Shown: positions 8,305-17,296, counted from the first letter of the stretch. The stretch: DNA of 64,000 bases from Arsukibacterium tuosuense (GCF_900215315.1 NZ_OBEB01000001.1:434001-498000); one strand, 5' to 3'. Notes: a model not told the origin generated them from the letters alone. Numbers and translations: made by a program.

Positions 8305-9495
8305 TTATTGTATCAATAGTTTAAGTAGTCGCTCCTTACGAGCCAGGTAAACATCATAGCCGTCATGGTCTTGCCCGGATAACGCGAGCGCTTTGTTGAC
8401 CTCTGCGAGCGACTCTTCGTACCTCTCACTTTGCTCGTAGCCATAAGCCAGACCGTTGTATGCATCTGGTTTTTCCGGATAAAGCGATATACCGTATTTA
8501 AACAATTTAATCGCTTGCTGAAGATCACCGTTATTGGCGAAATGGTAACCCAGCTCGCGAACCACCCATTCCGGCGGCGGAGTCTGCTCGCCATATTGCG
8601 TTGACAGTCGATGGTAATAGTCTGAAATTGAGCTGGTGTCGCCGGTATAGACTGGTAGCGGCATCCGTAACGGTAAGAACAGATTCTGATAGGCATTAAA
8701 AATGCCAGCGGCTGAAGTCAATCCGTGCGGGACCTTGTCGAACTCATCATTGATGAACGTTAAGCCTTTAGGTGTGTTGGACGCAACGAAGTGTTGCAAA
8801 TCGTCATACCGCTCTCTCATCAAGCCGCTTTCTTCACCAATGTTCATATATAAATAGTTGTCTAAGTTTGTTGTTTTAGACAGGAACGCTTTTGTGCTTT
8901 TCGCCGTTGCCCCGTAATTCCACCAAACAGCCGCGCTGTAAGCTAAATGCGCCTGAAAAAGTTCTGGATTGGTTTGAAGTGCATAAAGTACGAATACACC
9001 GCCAGCAGACGCACCGGCAATGACTTTAAAGTTATGAGTTCGGTATTTTTTATCAACGAAAGGGATAAGTTCGTTTTCTATAAAGTTTAAGAACTTTGGC
9101 GCGCCACCGCCAATGCCCACTGGCCCCTGTGGCTCTTGATTCACGGTTGGATAAAAATCTCTCATCCTGTCCGTATTTTCAATAGCAACAATGATAACTT
9201 CAGGCGCAGCGTTTGCTTCTTGCAGCCTCTCTAAAACCGCCGTAATAAGCGGGATATTGCCGTTACCATCAAGACGATAAATAACGGGATATTTATTGTC
9301 CGGTGCGGAACTATAGCTCTTGGGAAGTTGTACCGTGATAGTTCTGCTCTCGTTAAGAGCTTCAGAATGAAGTGTCTCTGTCAGTAGTCTGTATTCTCCA
9401 TTTGAATCTGATGCCTGCTGAGCGGAAACAGATGAAGTCATAATTGAGAAAACTACAGCGGTAGCTATTCTTTTGGCAATATTCCCTTTTGTCAT
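8305..9495 (-). CDS. secreted esterase (PF00756 type) with C-terminal TPR-like region
   Basis: Periplasmic or exported hydrolase of 396 aa. A signal peptide ends near SSVSAQQA (residue 26). The esterase domain (about 30-290) begins with RTITVQLPKSY, has the nucleophile elbow GASAGG, the segment YSAAVWWNYG and a late His in KVPHGLTSA. The C-terminal 90 residues form two TPR-like repeats (QAIKLFKYGISLYPEKPDAY and EESLAEVNKALAL). It is clearly related to the esterase at 6029-6907. Both lie in the putative cassette region, separated by three small genes. Substrate unknown. Confidence 0.8.
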   Translation of the reverse strand: MTKGNIAKRIATAVVFSIMTSSVSAQQASDSNGEYRLLTETLHSEALNESRTITVQLPKSYSSAPDNKYPVIYRLDGNGNIPLITAVLERLQEANAAPEVIIVAIENTDRMRDFYPTVNQEPQGPVGIGGGAPKFLNFIENELIPFVDKKYRTHNFKVIAGASAGGVFVLYALQTNPELFQAHLAYSAAVWWNYGATAKSTKAFLSKTTNLDNYLYMNIGEESGLMRERYDDLQHFVASNTPKGLTFINDEFDKVPHGLTSAAGIFNAYQNLFLPLRMPLPVYTGDTSSISDYYHRLSTQYGEQTPPPEWVVRELGYHFANNGDLQQAIKLFKYGISLYPEKPDAYNGLAYGYEQSERYEESLAEVNKALALSGQDHDGYDVYLARKERLLKLLIQ

Positions 9496-9599
9496 TATTT
9501 TTCCAATTATTTCAATGCTTTCGATGAACGTGAAGCGGAAGTAATACCTATACCAGCAGATGAAGTATATGTAAACGACAACAGTTATCTGGCACGGAC

Positions 9600-9628
9600 A
9601 TTTATCAGGCCCTCAGGGTCTGGTAAAT
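9600..9628 (-). terminator. palindromic hairpin after the toxin gene
   Basis: On the minus strand ATTTACCAGACCC and GGGCCTGATAAAT form a stem with 11 of 13 pairs around a three-base loop, directly at the toxin stop codon. There is no long U-tract, so it may be a weak terminator or a stabilising 3' hairpin. Confidence 0.4.
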
Positions 9629-9891
9629 CACTTGCCTTTGTATACATCAGAGCGATGCCCGATTTTTATCACTTGCACGACTAACTCGTTATCTTTGATC
9701 TCATAAATAATTCTGTAAAGTCCCTGCCTGATACGATACAGCGCTTGTCCACTTAGTTTAATTGCACCTACTCTTCGTGGGTTGTCGGCAAGCGTATTAA
9801 TTTTGGCTAATATTTTATATATGTCTGCTTTGGGTATCGCACTTAAATCTTTGGCTACAGACTTTTTAAACGTTATTTTATATTTTTCCAT
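9628..9891 (-). CDS. RelE/ParE-superfamily toxin
   Basis: Small basic protein of 87 aa. The order KITFKKSVAKDLSAIPK, then helix KINTLADNP, then GAIKLSGQALYRIRQGLYRIIYEI and ending VIKIGHRSDVYKG is characteristic of the RelE/ParE fold; the Arg-rich strand YRIRQGLYRIIY and the terminal HRSDVY resemble RelE-like mRNA interferases. Its start overlaps the antitoxin gene by 14 bp. The pair is a type II toxin-antitoxin module, a common passenger of chromosomal integrons, where it stabilises the array. Confidence 0.88.
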   Translation of the reverse strand: MEKYKITFKKSVAKDLSAIPKADIYKILAKINTLADNPRRVGAIKLSGQALYRIRQGLYRIIYEIKDNELVVQVIKIGHRSDVYKGK

Positions 9892-10111
9892 CAGCTTGCA
9901 GACTATTTAGCAATTCTTCATACGATATTTCAGGTTCGTTGGCTCTTTGCCTTACCGCCGCGAGATCTTCCTGATCCTCGCGCATAAGTAATCTTACTGC
10001 TTCATCAATAAGTTCAGATATAGAAGTGTCAGAAGAAGCCGCTCTGAGTTTTAAGGCGTGGTGAATAGATGGTTCAAAGTAAACAGTTGAACGTTTGGAT
10101 AAAGTGCTCAT
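9878..10111 (-). CDS. ribbon-helix-helix antitoxin
   Basis: Protein of 77 aa. The N-terminus (KRSTVYFEPSIHHALKLRAA then ISELIDEAVRLLM) is a ribbon-helix-helix DNA-binding domain. The acidic C-terminal tail (EDQEDLAAVRQRANEPEISY) would wrap around the toxin. A good ribosome binding site (GAGGTGA) precedes the ATG. On the minus strand a TATAAT hexamer at 10142-10147, flanked by repeats of CATTAT on the plus strand, is probably the autoregulated promoter and operator. Confidence 0.88.
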   Translation of the reverse strand: MSTLSKRSTVYFEPSIHHALKLRAASSDTSISELIDEAVRLLMREDQEDLAAVRQRANEPEISYEELLNSLQADGKI

Positions 10112-10189
10112 AAATCACCTCAATCATAATGACATCACAACATTATAGCGTTATAACATTATTTTCGCGAGAAGCCATTCGCAAGAGGC

Positions 10190-10261
10190 CATAAGTTTAG
10201 TGGCATCAGCTATGCTTTTGACATAATCAGCCAAATGCCTAAGCGCTGAACGTTGTTAAAT
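10190..10261 (-). repeat. attC-like imperfect palindrome (site H)
   Basis: On the minus strand the segment starts ATTTAACAACGTTCAGC, a perfect RYYYAAC box, two bases after the stop codon of the oxidoreductase gene. Inner arms pair as TTAG-GCAT-GCT-ATG against CATAGC-ATGC-CTAA with unpaired bases on one side. The closing box near ACTTATGG is degenerate. Confidence 0.4.
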
Positions 10262-10263
10262 AT

Positions 10264-10827
10264 TTATACCGTAAATCTCTTAGCCACAGTAGCAACCCGT
10301 TGCCCCAGATAATGGGCGGTAATTAAATCAGTTTCGTTTAGTACACCATCGGTGGAATGAGCTATTAAACCTGATTGCGCACCAAGTCGGTTGCGCTGCT
10401 CTGGGTCACAGTTACCGGGAATGTCGAGGCCTGCCCATAGCATGCCATGCTGGCTGGCGAAAATTTGCATATATTGAATAGTATTAAGTTGATCACCACT
10501 GAAGTTTGAACCAATAGTAAAACCGGCAGCCACTTTATCACTCCATTTTTTTACTGCCCACAGATCACCGGTAGCATCGGCGAACGCTTTAAATTGCGCC
10601 GACACAGAGCCCATAAAGGTTGGTGAACCGAAAACCATGGCATCAGCATCTGATAACTGGTCAATTAACGCCGTGTTGATATAGCGTCCTTCGATAATAT
10701 CCGCCCCCAGTAATTCCAGGCTAACCACATTAACGCCGGTAACAGCAGAGGCGCCGGCGGCCACTGCCTGTGCCAACTTTTTTGTGGAACCGGTTGCCGA
10801 GTGAAAAATAACTGCAAGTTTCGTCAT
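10264..10827 (-). CDS. flavodoxin-fold NAD(P)H-dependent oxidoreductase (WrbA-like)
   Basis: Cytosolic flavoprotein of 187 aa. The N-terminal KLAVIFHSATGSTKKLAQAV is the FMN-phosphate loop of flavodoxins, and GSPTFMGSVSAQFKAFAD and the later GFTIGSNFSGDQLNT segment contact the isoalloxazine in WrbA/NQO-type enzymes. Likely reaction: two-electron reduction of quinones using NAD(P)H. The ATG at 10827 starts exactly at the fold; the 16-residue extension upstream is basic and unlikely. An attC-like box follows the stop codon, so this may be the first cassette of the array or its chromosomal border. Confidence 0.8.
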   Translation of the reverse strand: MTKLAVIFHSATGSTKKLAQAVAAGASAVTGVNVVSLELLGADIIEGRYINTALIDQLSDADAMVFGSPTFMGSVSAQFKAFADATGDLWAVKKWSDKVAAGFTIGSNFSGDQLNTIQYMQIFASQHGMLWAGLDIPGNCDPEQRNRLGAQSGLIAHSTDGVLNETDLITAHYLGQRVATVAKRFTV

Positions 10828-10907
10828 AACATTCCGTTTTCTAATTTTGTGATAGTTGAACAAGCGTATTACCACTGTTGACAGCCAACCGCCCTGCCCT
10901 GACCGCC

Positions 10908-11255
10908 TTACCCAACCGGATAAAACCAGGCGTTTATAATCAAGCCAGCTTGTACTTCATATACTACCACGACGTCATAAGGCTGTTCGGCCATGCCGTA
11001 TACCCTTTCGTGGTCTACTACTTTATTGCCAACCACCATTCTGTCTAGAACCTCGGCGCGTAAAGCAGCGATGGTAAAGCGCTCGGTTTGGTAGAAAGCA
11101 GTCAGTGCCTCGCGGCCAACCAGTGATGGTGTGGTGGCAGGCATGCGATAAATGGCGATGTCGTCATGGTAGCAAGCGATAAAGGCGGCTAAATCTTTGG
11201 CGTTATAGGCGTCGAGCTGGCGCTGCACCGGTATGGCGGCTTGTGTGTCCTGCAT
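10908..11255 (-). CDS. SnoaL-like / NTF2-fold protein
   Basis: Protein of 115 aa with the cone-shaped NTF2 fold of the SnoaL-like group: QRQLDAYNAKDLAAFIACYHDDIAIY at the start, GREALTAFY in the middle, and strands VVDHERVYG and YDVVVVYEVQAGLIINAWFY at the end. Bacterial members are small-molecule isomerases or ligand-binding proteins; no specific reaction can be assigned. It is convergent with nothing and lies head to head with the CHRD gene, leaving about 200 bp for divergent promoters. Confidence 0.8.
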   Translation of the reverse strand: MQDTQAAIPVQRQLDAYNAKDLAAFIACYHDDIAIYRMPATTPSLVGREALTAFYQTERFTIAALRAEVLDRMVVGNKVVDHERVYGMAEQPYDVVVVYEVQAGLIINAWFYPVG

Positions 11256-11412
11256 GCTGTACTACCCTTAGCTTATGTTTTTGGCATGTTAAACGCTTAT
11301 TCTGCCAGTTTTACTTCGTAATTATCCTTAATTTACAAAAAAATGTCCGTATAGCAATTTTGTTGCATCCGATGCAGGTAGTCAGTCGTAGCTTGAGGTG
11401 CAGTTACGTTCT

Positions 11413-11439
11413 GAGTTCTTCGTAATGAACTCTTTTTTT
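11413..11439 (+). promoter_or_regulatory. terminator-like hairpin in the leader of the CHRD gene
   Basis: GAGTTC and GAACTC form a six-pair stem with an eight-base loop, followed directly by seven T residues. The run of T ends 18 bases before the ATG of the CHRD lipoprotein gene. No gene on the plus strand lies upstream for it to terminate, so it could act as an attenuator in the 5' leader. The stem is short, so the strength is uncertain. Confidence 0.4.
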
Positions 11440-11457
11440 AATAACAGGAGTTTTACT

Positions 11458-13734
11458 ATGAAAAAATTAGTTTATCTCGCACTTCCCCTGTTTGTTCTCA
11501 GCGGTTGTTTTGATGGCTCAGATGATGACGATGTGGTTGTTGTTGAGCCACCACCGGTGTTTACCGCATCTCAAACTTTTAATGTCAGTTTATCTGGCAT
11601 GCAGCAGGTTCCTAACGTTGATTCGGCACAGATGGCAACGGCCACGGTCGAGCTTGATGATGATTTGATGCAAATTCGTGCTTCCGTCGATTTATCGGAC
11701 GTTGAAAATGTTGAAGCGGCGCATATTCATGATGGTGACTTAGGCTTTAACGGCGAGGTTGCCTTTGAATTTACCGCCGGCAACGATGGCGTTTACAGTA
11801 TTGCTGAAACGGATATTTCTGAAGAATTGATGGCCGATTTACAAAACGGTGAATGGTACATCAATGTCCATACTACCGAGTACCCGGACGGTGAAATCCG
11901 CGGCCAGATAGTGAATGAAGACACGGTAATTGTCACGTTCCCGCTGTCGGGCCAGCAAGAAGTACCGGCCGTAATGACCAGTGCCAGTGGTTTTGCTTAT
12001 GCCGCTGTCGATAAAACTGACTACGAGCTTACCCTTACCGTGCGGACCATGGGTGTTGATGATGCCGAAATGGCCCATATTCATACCGGCCGGGTTGGTA
12101 AAAACGGCGATGTACTGGTGGCACTTGAGCAGTATGAAGATGAAGCCGGTGTCTGGGTCATTCCGGCTGACACCATGATTGATCAGGCCACCTTTGAGGT
12201 GCTTGCCGGCGGCGGTCACTATGTTAATGTTCATACCCCGGAAAATCCGTCAGGCGAACTGAGAGGCCAGATTTTAACCGATAACTTTGTGCTTGCCACC
12301 TTCGATTTATCAGGCATGCAGGAAGTGCCAATGGTTGATACCCAGGCGTCGGGTGATGGTTATGCCCTGGTTAATACCGACGACTACATGGTTGAAGTCG
12401 TGGCGGTAACCACTGGCGTCGACTTTGCCACTATGGCCCATATTCATACCGGCCGGATTGGTAACAATGGTGACGTGCTGGTGGGCCTGGTGCAATCTGC
12501 CGATGATATGGGTACCTGGATGACCCCGGAAGACACCCAGATTGATGAAGAAACTTTTGCAGTGCTGGCCTCAGGCGGCCATTACGTCAATATTCATACT
12601 CCGGAGAATCCGGGTGGTGAGTTGCGGGGCCAGATCCTGACTGACAACTTTGCCCTGGCTACTTTTGATTTAAGTGGTGCGCAGGAAGTCCCTGCTGTAA
12701 CCACTATGGCCTCGGGTGAAGGCTACGCCCTGGTTAACACCGACACATTTGCGGTGGAGTTAGTGGCGCTGACTGAAGGCGTAGATGACGCCACTATGGC
12801 GCATATTCATACCGGCCGGGTGGGTGAAAATGGTGACGTACTAGTTGCGCTGGAGCAAGATATGGCTGAGCCGGGCAAATGGGTAACCCCCGCCGATGCT
12901 ATGCTTGATGCTGACATCTTTGCTGTGCTTGCCTCTGGCGGTCACTATGTCAATGTGCATACGCCTGCCAACCCTGGTGGTGAATTGCGTGGCCAAATCT
13001 TAACCGATAACTTTGTGTTAGCAACGTTTGCGCTGAGTGGCTCACAGGAAGTCCCAGCAGTAACCACCGCAGCGTCGGGTACAGGTTATGCCTTAGTTAA
13101 CACTGCTGACTTCGGTATTGAGCTGACCGTACTGACTGAAGGTGTGGATGATGCCACCATGGCGCATATTCATACCGGCCGGATTGGCGTAAACGGTGAT
13201 GTGCTGGTGGGGCTGGAACAAGATGCCGACGATGCCGGTAAATGGATGACCCCGGCTGACACCGCAATAAATGCAGAAATACTGGCGGTGCTGGCCTCAG
13301 GTGGTCACTACGTTAATGTTCATACCCCTGCTAACCCAGGTGGTGAGCTGCGTGGTCAGATTGTCTCCAGCGATCAGTACGCCTTAATCACCTTCCCGCT
13401 ATCGGGTGCTCAGGAAGTACCTGCTGTTGATACCACCGCAATGGGTGATGGCTATGCGCTGGTTGGTTTAAGTGACTTCCGCCTGGAATTGCAGGTACTG
13501 ACTTCGGGTGTTGAAGATGCCACTATGGCGCATATTCACACCGGTATGGCCGGTGAAAACGGACCGGTACTGCTTGGGCTGGAGCAAGATGCTGATGATG
13601 TAAACCGTTGGATGGCGCCAGCAGATGCAGCGTTAACCCAAAGCATCTTTGAAGTACTGGCAGCCGGTGGTCATTACGTTAATGTCCACACCCCGGAATT
13701 CCCGGGTGGTGAAATAAGAGGGCAGATTGAGTAG
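11458..13734 (+). CDS. lipoprotein with six CHRD domains
   Basis: Surface or periplasmic lipoprotein of 758 aa. The signal ends in a lipobox (LFVLSGC), followed by an acid-rich linker (FDGSDDDD). Then six CHRD (chordin-type) domains of about 118 residues follow, each starting with a phrase like LSGxQEVPxV, with AHIHxGxxGxNG in the middle and ending in HYVNVHTPxxPxGELRGQI. Domains 3-5 are most alike, also at DNA level, which indicates internal duplication. The first domain is the most divergent. The ATG at 11458 has AGGAG nine bases upstream. CHRD domains are presumed to bind protein or metal, but no bacterial function is established. The gene ends in a strong bidirectional terminator. Confidence 0.92.
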   Translation: MKKLVYLALPLFVLSGCFDGSDDDDVVVVEPPPVFTASQTFNVSLSGMQQVPNVDSAQMATATVELDDDLMQIRASVDLSDVENVEAAHIHDGDLGFNGEVAFEFTAGNDGVYSIAETDISEELMADLQNGEWYINVHTTEYPDGEIRGQIVNEDTVIVTFPLSGQQEVPAVMTSASGFAYAAVDKTDYELTLTVRTMGVDDAEMAHIHTGRVGKNGDVLVALEQYEDEAGVWVIPADTMIDQATFEVLAGGGHYVNVHTPENPSGELRGQILTDNFVLATFDLSGMQEVPMVDTQASGDGYALVNTDDYMVEVVAVTTGVDFATMAHIHTGRIGNNGDVLVGLVQSADDMGTWMTPEDTQIDEETFAVLASGGHYVNIHTPENPGGELRGQILTDNFALATFDLSGAQEVPAVTTMASGEGYALVNTDTFAVELVALTEGVDDATMAHIHTGRVGENGDVLVALEQDMAEPGKWVTPADAMLDADIFAVLASGGHYVNVHTPANPGGELRGQILTDNFVLATFALSGSQEVPAVTTAASGTGYALVNTADFGIELTVLTEGVDDATMAHIHTGRIGVNGDVLVGLEQDADDAGKWMTPADTAINAEILAVLASGGHYVNVHTPANPGGELRGQIVSSDQYALITFPLSGAQEVPAVDTTAMGDGYALVGLSDFRLELQVLTSGVEDATMAHIHTGMAGENGPVLLGLEQDADDVNRWMAPADAALTQSIFEVLAAGGHYVNVHTPEFPGGEIRGQIE

Positions 13735-13765
13735 CGCCCTGCTACTTAAGTTGTTTAGCTAAAGC

Positions 13766-13797
13766 AAAACAGGTCAGTTGCAAAACTGACCTGTTTT
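13766..13797 (+). terminator. bidirectional intrinsic terminator
   Basis: A perfect 14-bp stem (AAAACAGGTCAGTT / AACTGACCTGTTTT) with a four-base loop lies between the convergent CHRD and GNAT genes. It has T-rich sequence after it on the plus strand and the A-rich left arm gives a T tract on the minus strand. Confidence 0.9.
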
Positions 13798-13815
13798 ATT
13801 TTGTATAACCTGCTT

Positions 13816-14274
13816 TTAAAGTGATTTAGTCATAAAAATACTATTCGGGTCTTCCGGGTAATCGGCGAACGGGCCGCAATACTTAAAACCGGCGCTTTGG
13901 TACAAGGTGCGGGCTGGCAGGAAAAAATCCATAGAGCCGGTTTCCAGATAAAGCTGGGTAATGGCACTCTGGCGGGCTTGTTCCATCAGAAACTGCAATA
14001 AAGCACGGCCAACGCCATGCCCCCGCGCTTCTGGCGCGGTGCGCATCGACTTTATTTCCGCCATTGTTGGGGTATGCTGCTTTAGCGCCACACAACCCAC
14101 TAAGGTATCGTCCTGCCAGGCACTCCAGAAGCGAATATCCTGCGCCCGCAATTTGCTGATATCCAGTGCATGAACGCTTTCAGCTGGTGAGGTAGCATAC
14201 ATATCGTCTAAATGGCCTTGTAGCAGTGCGATAACAGCTGGCGATTCCAGCATACCGGCAATAATTTGCAGCAT
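13816..14274 (-). CDS. GNAT-family N-acetyltransferase
   Basis: Protein of 152 aa with the GNAT core: VGCVALKQHTPTMAEIKSMRT (strands 2-4), then the acetyl-CoA loop EARGHGVGRALLQFLMEQA, then the strand ITQLYLETGS and the terminal YQSAGFKYCGPF. The substrate cannot be assigned; the overall pattern resembles PhnO/YjgM-like amino-group acetyltransferases. Its start lies three bases from the end of the upstream SIMPL gene, so the two probably form one operon. Confidence 0.88.
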   Translation of the reverse strand: MLQIIAGMLESPAVIALLQGHLDDMYATSPAESVHALDISKLRAQDIRFWSAWQDDTLVGCVALKQHTPTMAEIKSMRTAPEARGHGVGRALLQFLMEQARQSAITQLYLETGSMDFFLPARTLYQSAGFKYCGPFADYPEDPNSIFMTKSL

Positions 14275-14277
14275 GCT

Positions 14278-14988
14278 CTACCTCACTGTCAAATCAAACA
14301 CCGCATCGACAGTGCTGTTAAAGGTAACTGTTGCCTGTAAATAGCGGCCCGGGGCAGCATCAGCGGCGCCTAGTCTGGAGCCGGTTACCATTATCCGCTC
14401 GTAGCCACCCTGCTGGCGCTGGGCGTTAGCGTTAATGCTGTAAATTTTGCCCAGTTCAGCGTCAAAGGCGCTGGCCAGGGCCGCAGCGTTAGCTTTGGCA
14501 TTGTCTACCGCCATTGCCGTGACTTTTTTACGCATTTCTTCGGTGTTTGATGACCGCAACTGAATGTTTTTCACTTCGCTGATTTCTACTTTTAAACCAA
14601 AGTTAATCAGCTCGTTTAGCTGGTCGATATTTGTCAGCTCTACCTGAACTGAGCGACTGGCGCGATAACCCGCTAATTGCTGTTCATTATCCCGGGTGTA
14701 AATGTACTGCGGCTCAGTCAGCAGGTTAGAGGCAGTCACGCCTTCTGTTGTTACCGCAAAATCATCCAGTCCGTCCAGAAACTGGTTTACCCGCTCATCC
14801 ACGTCAGCCTTCGCTGCTAAAGCTGTAGGCTGCATGCTGGACACCTCAAATGAAATTACCGCAATATCCGGAGTCGTCGTTAATTCTGCGCTGCCCTGCA
14901 CCGCAATATGCCGCGTGTTGGGTAAACCCGAGTTAGCTATTACCGGCAATGACAACAGTAAAAGCAAGCTAATACAAAGTGTTTTCAT
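14278..14988 (-). CDS. periplasmic SIMPL-domain (DUF541) protein
   Basis: Exported protein of 236 aa. A signal peptide (ISLLLLLSLPVIANS) is followed by the SIMPL/DUF541 domain starting RHIAVQGSAELTTTPDIAVISFEVS. The repeated phrases RASRSVQVELTNIDQLNELI and AMAVDNAKANAAALASAF are typical. Family members include YggE and an IRAK-interacting protein; YggE has been tied to oxidative stress, but the biochemical role is not settled. Co-directional with the GNAT gene three bases downstream. Confidence 0.85.
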   Translation of the reverse strand: MKTLCISLLLLLSLPVIANSGLPNTRHIAVQGSAELTTTPDIAVISFEVSSMQPTALAAKADVDERVNQFLDGLDDFAVTTEGVTASNLLTEPQYIYTRDNEQQLAGYRASRSVQVELTNIDQLNELINFGLKVEISEVKNIQLRSSNTEEMRKKVTAMAVDNAKANAAALASAFDAELGKIYSINANAQRQQGGYERIMVTGSRLGAADAAPGRYLQATVTFNSTVDAVFDLTVR

Positions 14989-15179
14989 AATATGTCCTTA
15001 TTAATGCGGTTGGGAAATACTGTTGTGTCAGACAGCAAATGGGCTTGCACACAGTTTGTAACTTAGCTTTGACAGCATGGATAAAAAATTAGTGACCGAC
15101 AACATTTTTTCCCTGCAAATCTTTTTAAAATCCTGTATATTGTCGCACTATTTTCAAACCCTAGCTTATTGAGATTACT

Positions 15180-17279
15180 ATGTCAGCAGATTTATCCCTA
15201 TACAGAAACATTGGTATCTTCGCCCACGTTGATGCCGGCAAAACCACTACTACCGAGCGTATCCTGAAACTGACCGGTAAAATCCATAAGTTGGGTGAAG
15301 TTCACGAAGGTGAATCAACTACCGACTTTATGGAACAGGAAGCTGAGCGCGGCATAACTATCCAGTCAGCAGCGGTTAGCTGTTTCTGGAAAGGCTACCG
15401 TTTCAACGTAATCGATACCCCGGGCCACGTTGACTTCACTGTTGAAGTATACCGTTCATTAAAAGTACTGGACGGCGGTGTGGGTGTATTCTGTGGTTCT
15501 GGCGGTGTTGAACCTCAGTCAGAAACCAACTGGCGCTATGCTAACGATGCTGAAGTATCACGTCTGATCTTCGTTAACAAACTGGACCGGATTGGTGCTG
15601 ACTTTATCCGTGTAACTGAACAGGTTAAGAAAGTACTGGGTGCAAACCCGTTGATCATGGTGCTACCTATTGGCCGTGAAGATACCTTTAAAGGTGTGGT
15701 AGACCTGTTAACCCAGAAAGCGTACATCTGGGATGAAACCGGCCAACCAGAAAACTACGAAGTAACAGACGTACCAGCTGATATGGCTGATGACGTTGAA
15801 ATGTACCGTACTCAGTTAATCGAAACGGCATTAGAGCAGGATGACGACCTGTTAATGGCATACATGGATGGCGAAGAACCGTCTATTGATGACATTAAGC
15901 GTTGTATCCGTAAAGGTTGTCGTGACCTGGCTTTCTTCCCGACTTACTGTGGTTCAGCCTTTAAAAACAAAGGTATGCAATTACTGTTAGATGCTGTTGT
16001 TGAATACTTACCGTCACCAACTGAAGTTATTCCACAGCCACTGACCGACGAAGAAGGTAATGAAAACGGCCAGCATGCTATCGTTTCTGCTGATGAGCCT
16101 TTCCGTGCCTTAGCGTTTAAAATCATGGATGACCGTTTCGGCGCCCTGACCTTTATCCGTATCTATTCTGGTGTGCTGAACAAGGGTGATACCATCCTTA
16201 ACTCATTCACTGGCAAAACCGAGCGTATCGGCCGTATGGTTGAAATGTACGCCAATGACCGTATCGATTTAACCACTGCTCAGGCCGGTGACATCATCGC
16301 CCTGGTTGGTATGAAGAATAACACCCAGACCGGTCACACCCTGTGTGATCCTAAGCATCCTTGTACTCTTGAGCCAATGGTATTCCCTGAGCCGGTAATT
16401 TCGATCTCTGTGACGCCTAAAGACAAAGGTTCAGTTGAGAAAATGGGTATCGCTATCGGTAAGATGGTTGCTGAAGATCCAACTTTCCGGGTTGAAACCG
16501 ATGTTGACTCAGGTGAAACCATCCTCAAAGGTATGGGTGAATTACACTTAGACATTAAAGTAGACATTCTGAAGCGTACTTACGGCGTAGAACTAGTTGT
16601 AGGCCAGCCACAGGTTGCTTACCGCGAAACCATTACCCGTGAAGTTGAAGACAGCTACACCCACAAGAAACAATCTGGTGGTTCAGGTCAGTTCGGTAAA
16701 ATTGATTACCGTATTCGTCCGGGCGAACAGAATTCTGGCTTCACTTTTAAATCAACTGTTGTTGGTGGTAGTGTTCCAAAAGAATTTATGCCTGCTATCG
16801 AGAAAGGTTTTCAGTCAATGATGTCAACCGGTACCTTGGCTGGCTTCCCGGTATTAGACGTGGAAATTGAAGTATTTGACGGTGGCTTCCACGCGGTTGA
16901 CTCATCAGCTATCGCGTTTGAAATCGCAGCTAAAGGCGCTTTCCGTCAGTCAATTCCAAAAGCTGGCGCGCAACTGCTTGAGCCGATCATGAAAGTTGAC
17001 GTATTTACTCCTGAAGATCACGTTGGTGATGTTATTGGTGACTTAAACCGTCGTCGTGGCATGATCTCTGGTCAGGAAGCGGGCGTAACTGGCGTTCGGA
17101 TTAAAGCTGATGTGCCATTATCAGAAATGTTTGGTTACATCAGTAGCCTACGTACTATGACTTCTGGTCGTGGTCAGTTCTCTATGGAGTTCTCGCACTA
17201 CTCACCGTGCCCGGCTAACGTAGCAGAAACAGTTATCGCTAAAGAAAAAGAAAAGAAAGCTGCCGCTGCTAAAAACTAA
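15180..17279 (+). CDS. fusA2: translation elongation factor G, second (EF-G2) type
   Basis: Ribosomal translocase or recycling GTPase of 699 aa, full length. The G domain shows AHVDAGKTT (G1), RGITIQSA (G2), DTPGHVDF (G3) and NKLD (G4); domains II-V follow, including the domain IV loop region around [15 protein letters not shown]. Compared with the main EF-G it has [11 protein letters not shown] and [12 protein letters not shown], typical of the second EF-G found in Alteromonadales and Vibrionales. It is not next to rpsL, rpsG or tuf, which also argues against the housekeeping copy. The division of labour between the two factors is not known in this organism. An intrinsic terminator follows. 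Confidence 0.9.
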   Translation: MSADLSLYRNIGIFAHVDAGKTTTTERILKLTGKIHKLGEVHEGESTTDFMEQEAERGITIQSAAVSCFWKGYRFNVIDTPGHVDFTVEVYRSLKVLDGGVGVFCGSGGVEPQSETNWRYANDAEVSRLIFVNKLDRIGADFIRVTEQVKKVLGANPLIMVLPIGREDTFKGVVDLLTQKAYIWDETGQPENYEVTDVPADMADDVEMYRTQLIETALEQDDDLLMAYMDGEEPSIDDIKRCIRKGCRDLAFFPTYCGSAFKNKGMQLLLDAVVEYLPSPTEVIPQPLTDEEGNENGQHAIVSADEPFRALAFKIMDDRFGALTFIRIYSGVLNKGDTILNSFTGKTERIGRMVEMYANDRIDLTTAQAGDIIALVGMKNNTQTGHTLCDPKHPCTLEPMVFPEPVISISVTPKDKGSVEKMGIAIGKMVAEDPTFRVETDVDSGETILKGMGELHLDIKVDILKRTYGVELVVGQPQVAYRETITREVEDSYTHKKQSGGSGQFGKIDYRIRPGEQNSGFTFKSTVVGGSVPKEFMPAIEKGFQSMMSTGTLAGFPVLDVEIEVFDGGFHAVDSSAIAFEIAAKGAFRQSIPKAGAQLLEPIMKVDVFTPEDHVGDVIGDLNRRRGMISGQEAGVTGVRIKADVPLSEMFGYISSLRTMTSGRGQFSMEFSHYSPCPANVAETVIAKEKEKKAAAAKN

Positions 17280-17296
17280 GCAGTAAGCATTTTTTT

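Noticed and set aside
4639-10264. Prophage or conjugative element as explanation for the AT-rich gene block
   Set aside because: No structural, replication, integrase, relaxase or transposase gene is present.
11839-12234. 131-codon minus-strand ORF inside the CHRD gene
   Set aside because: Antisense shadow of the repeated CHRD coding sequence.
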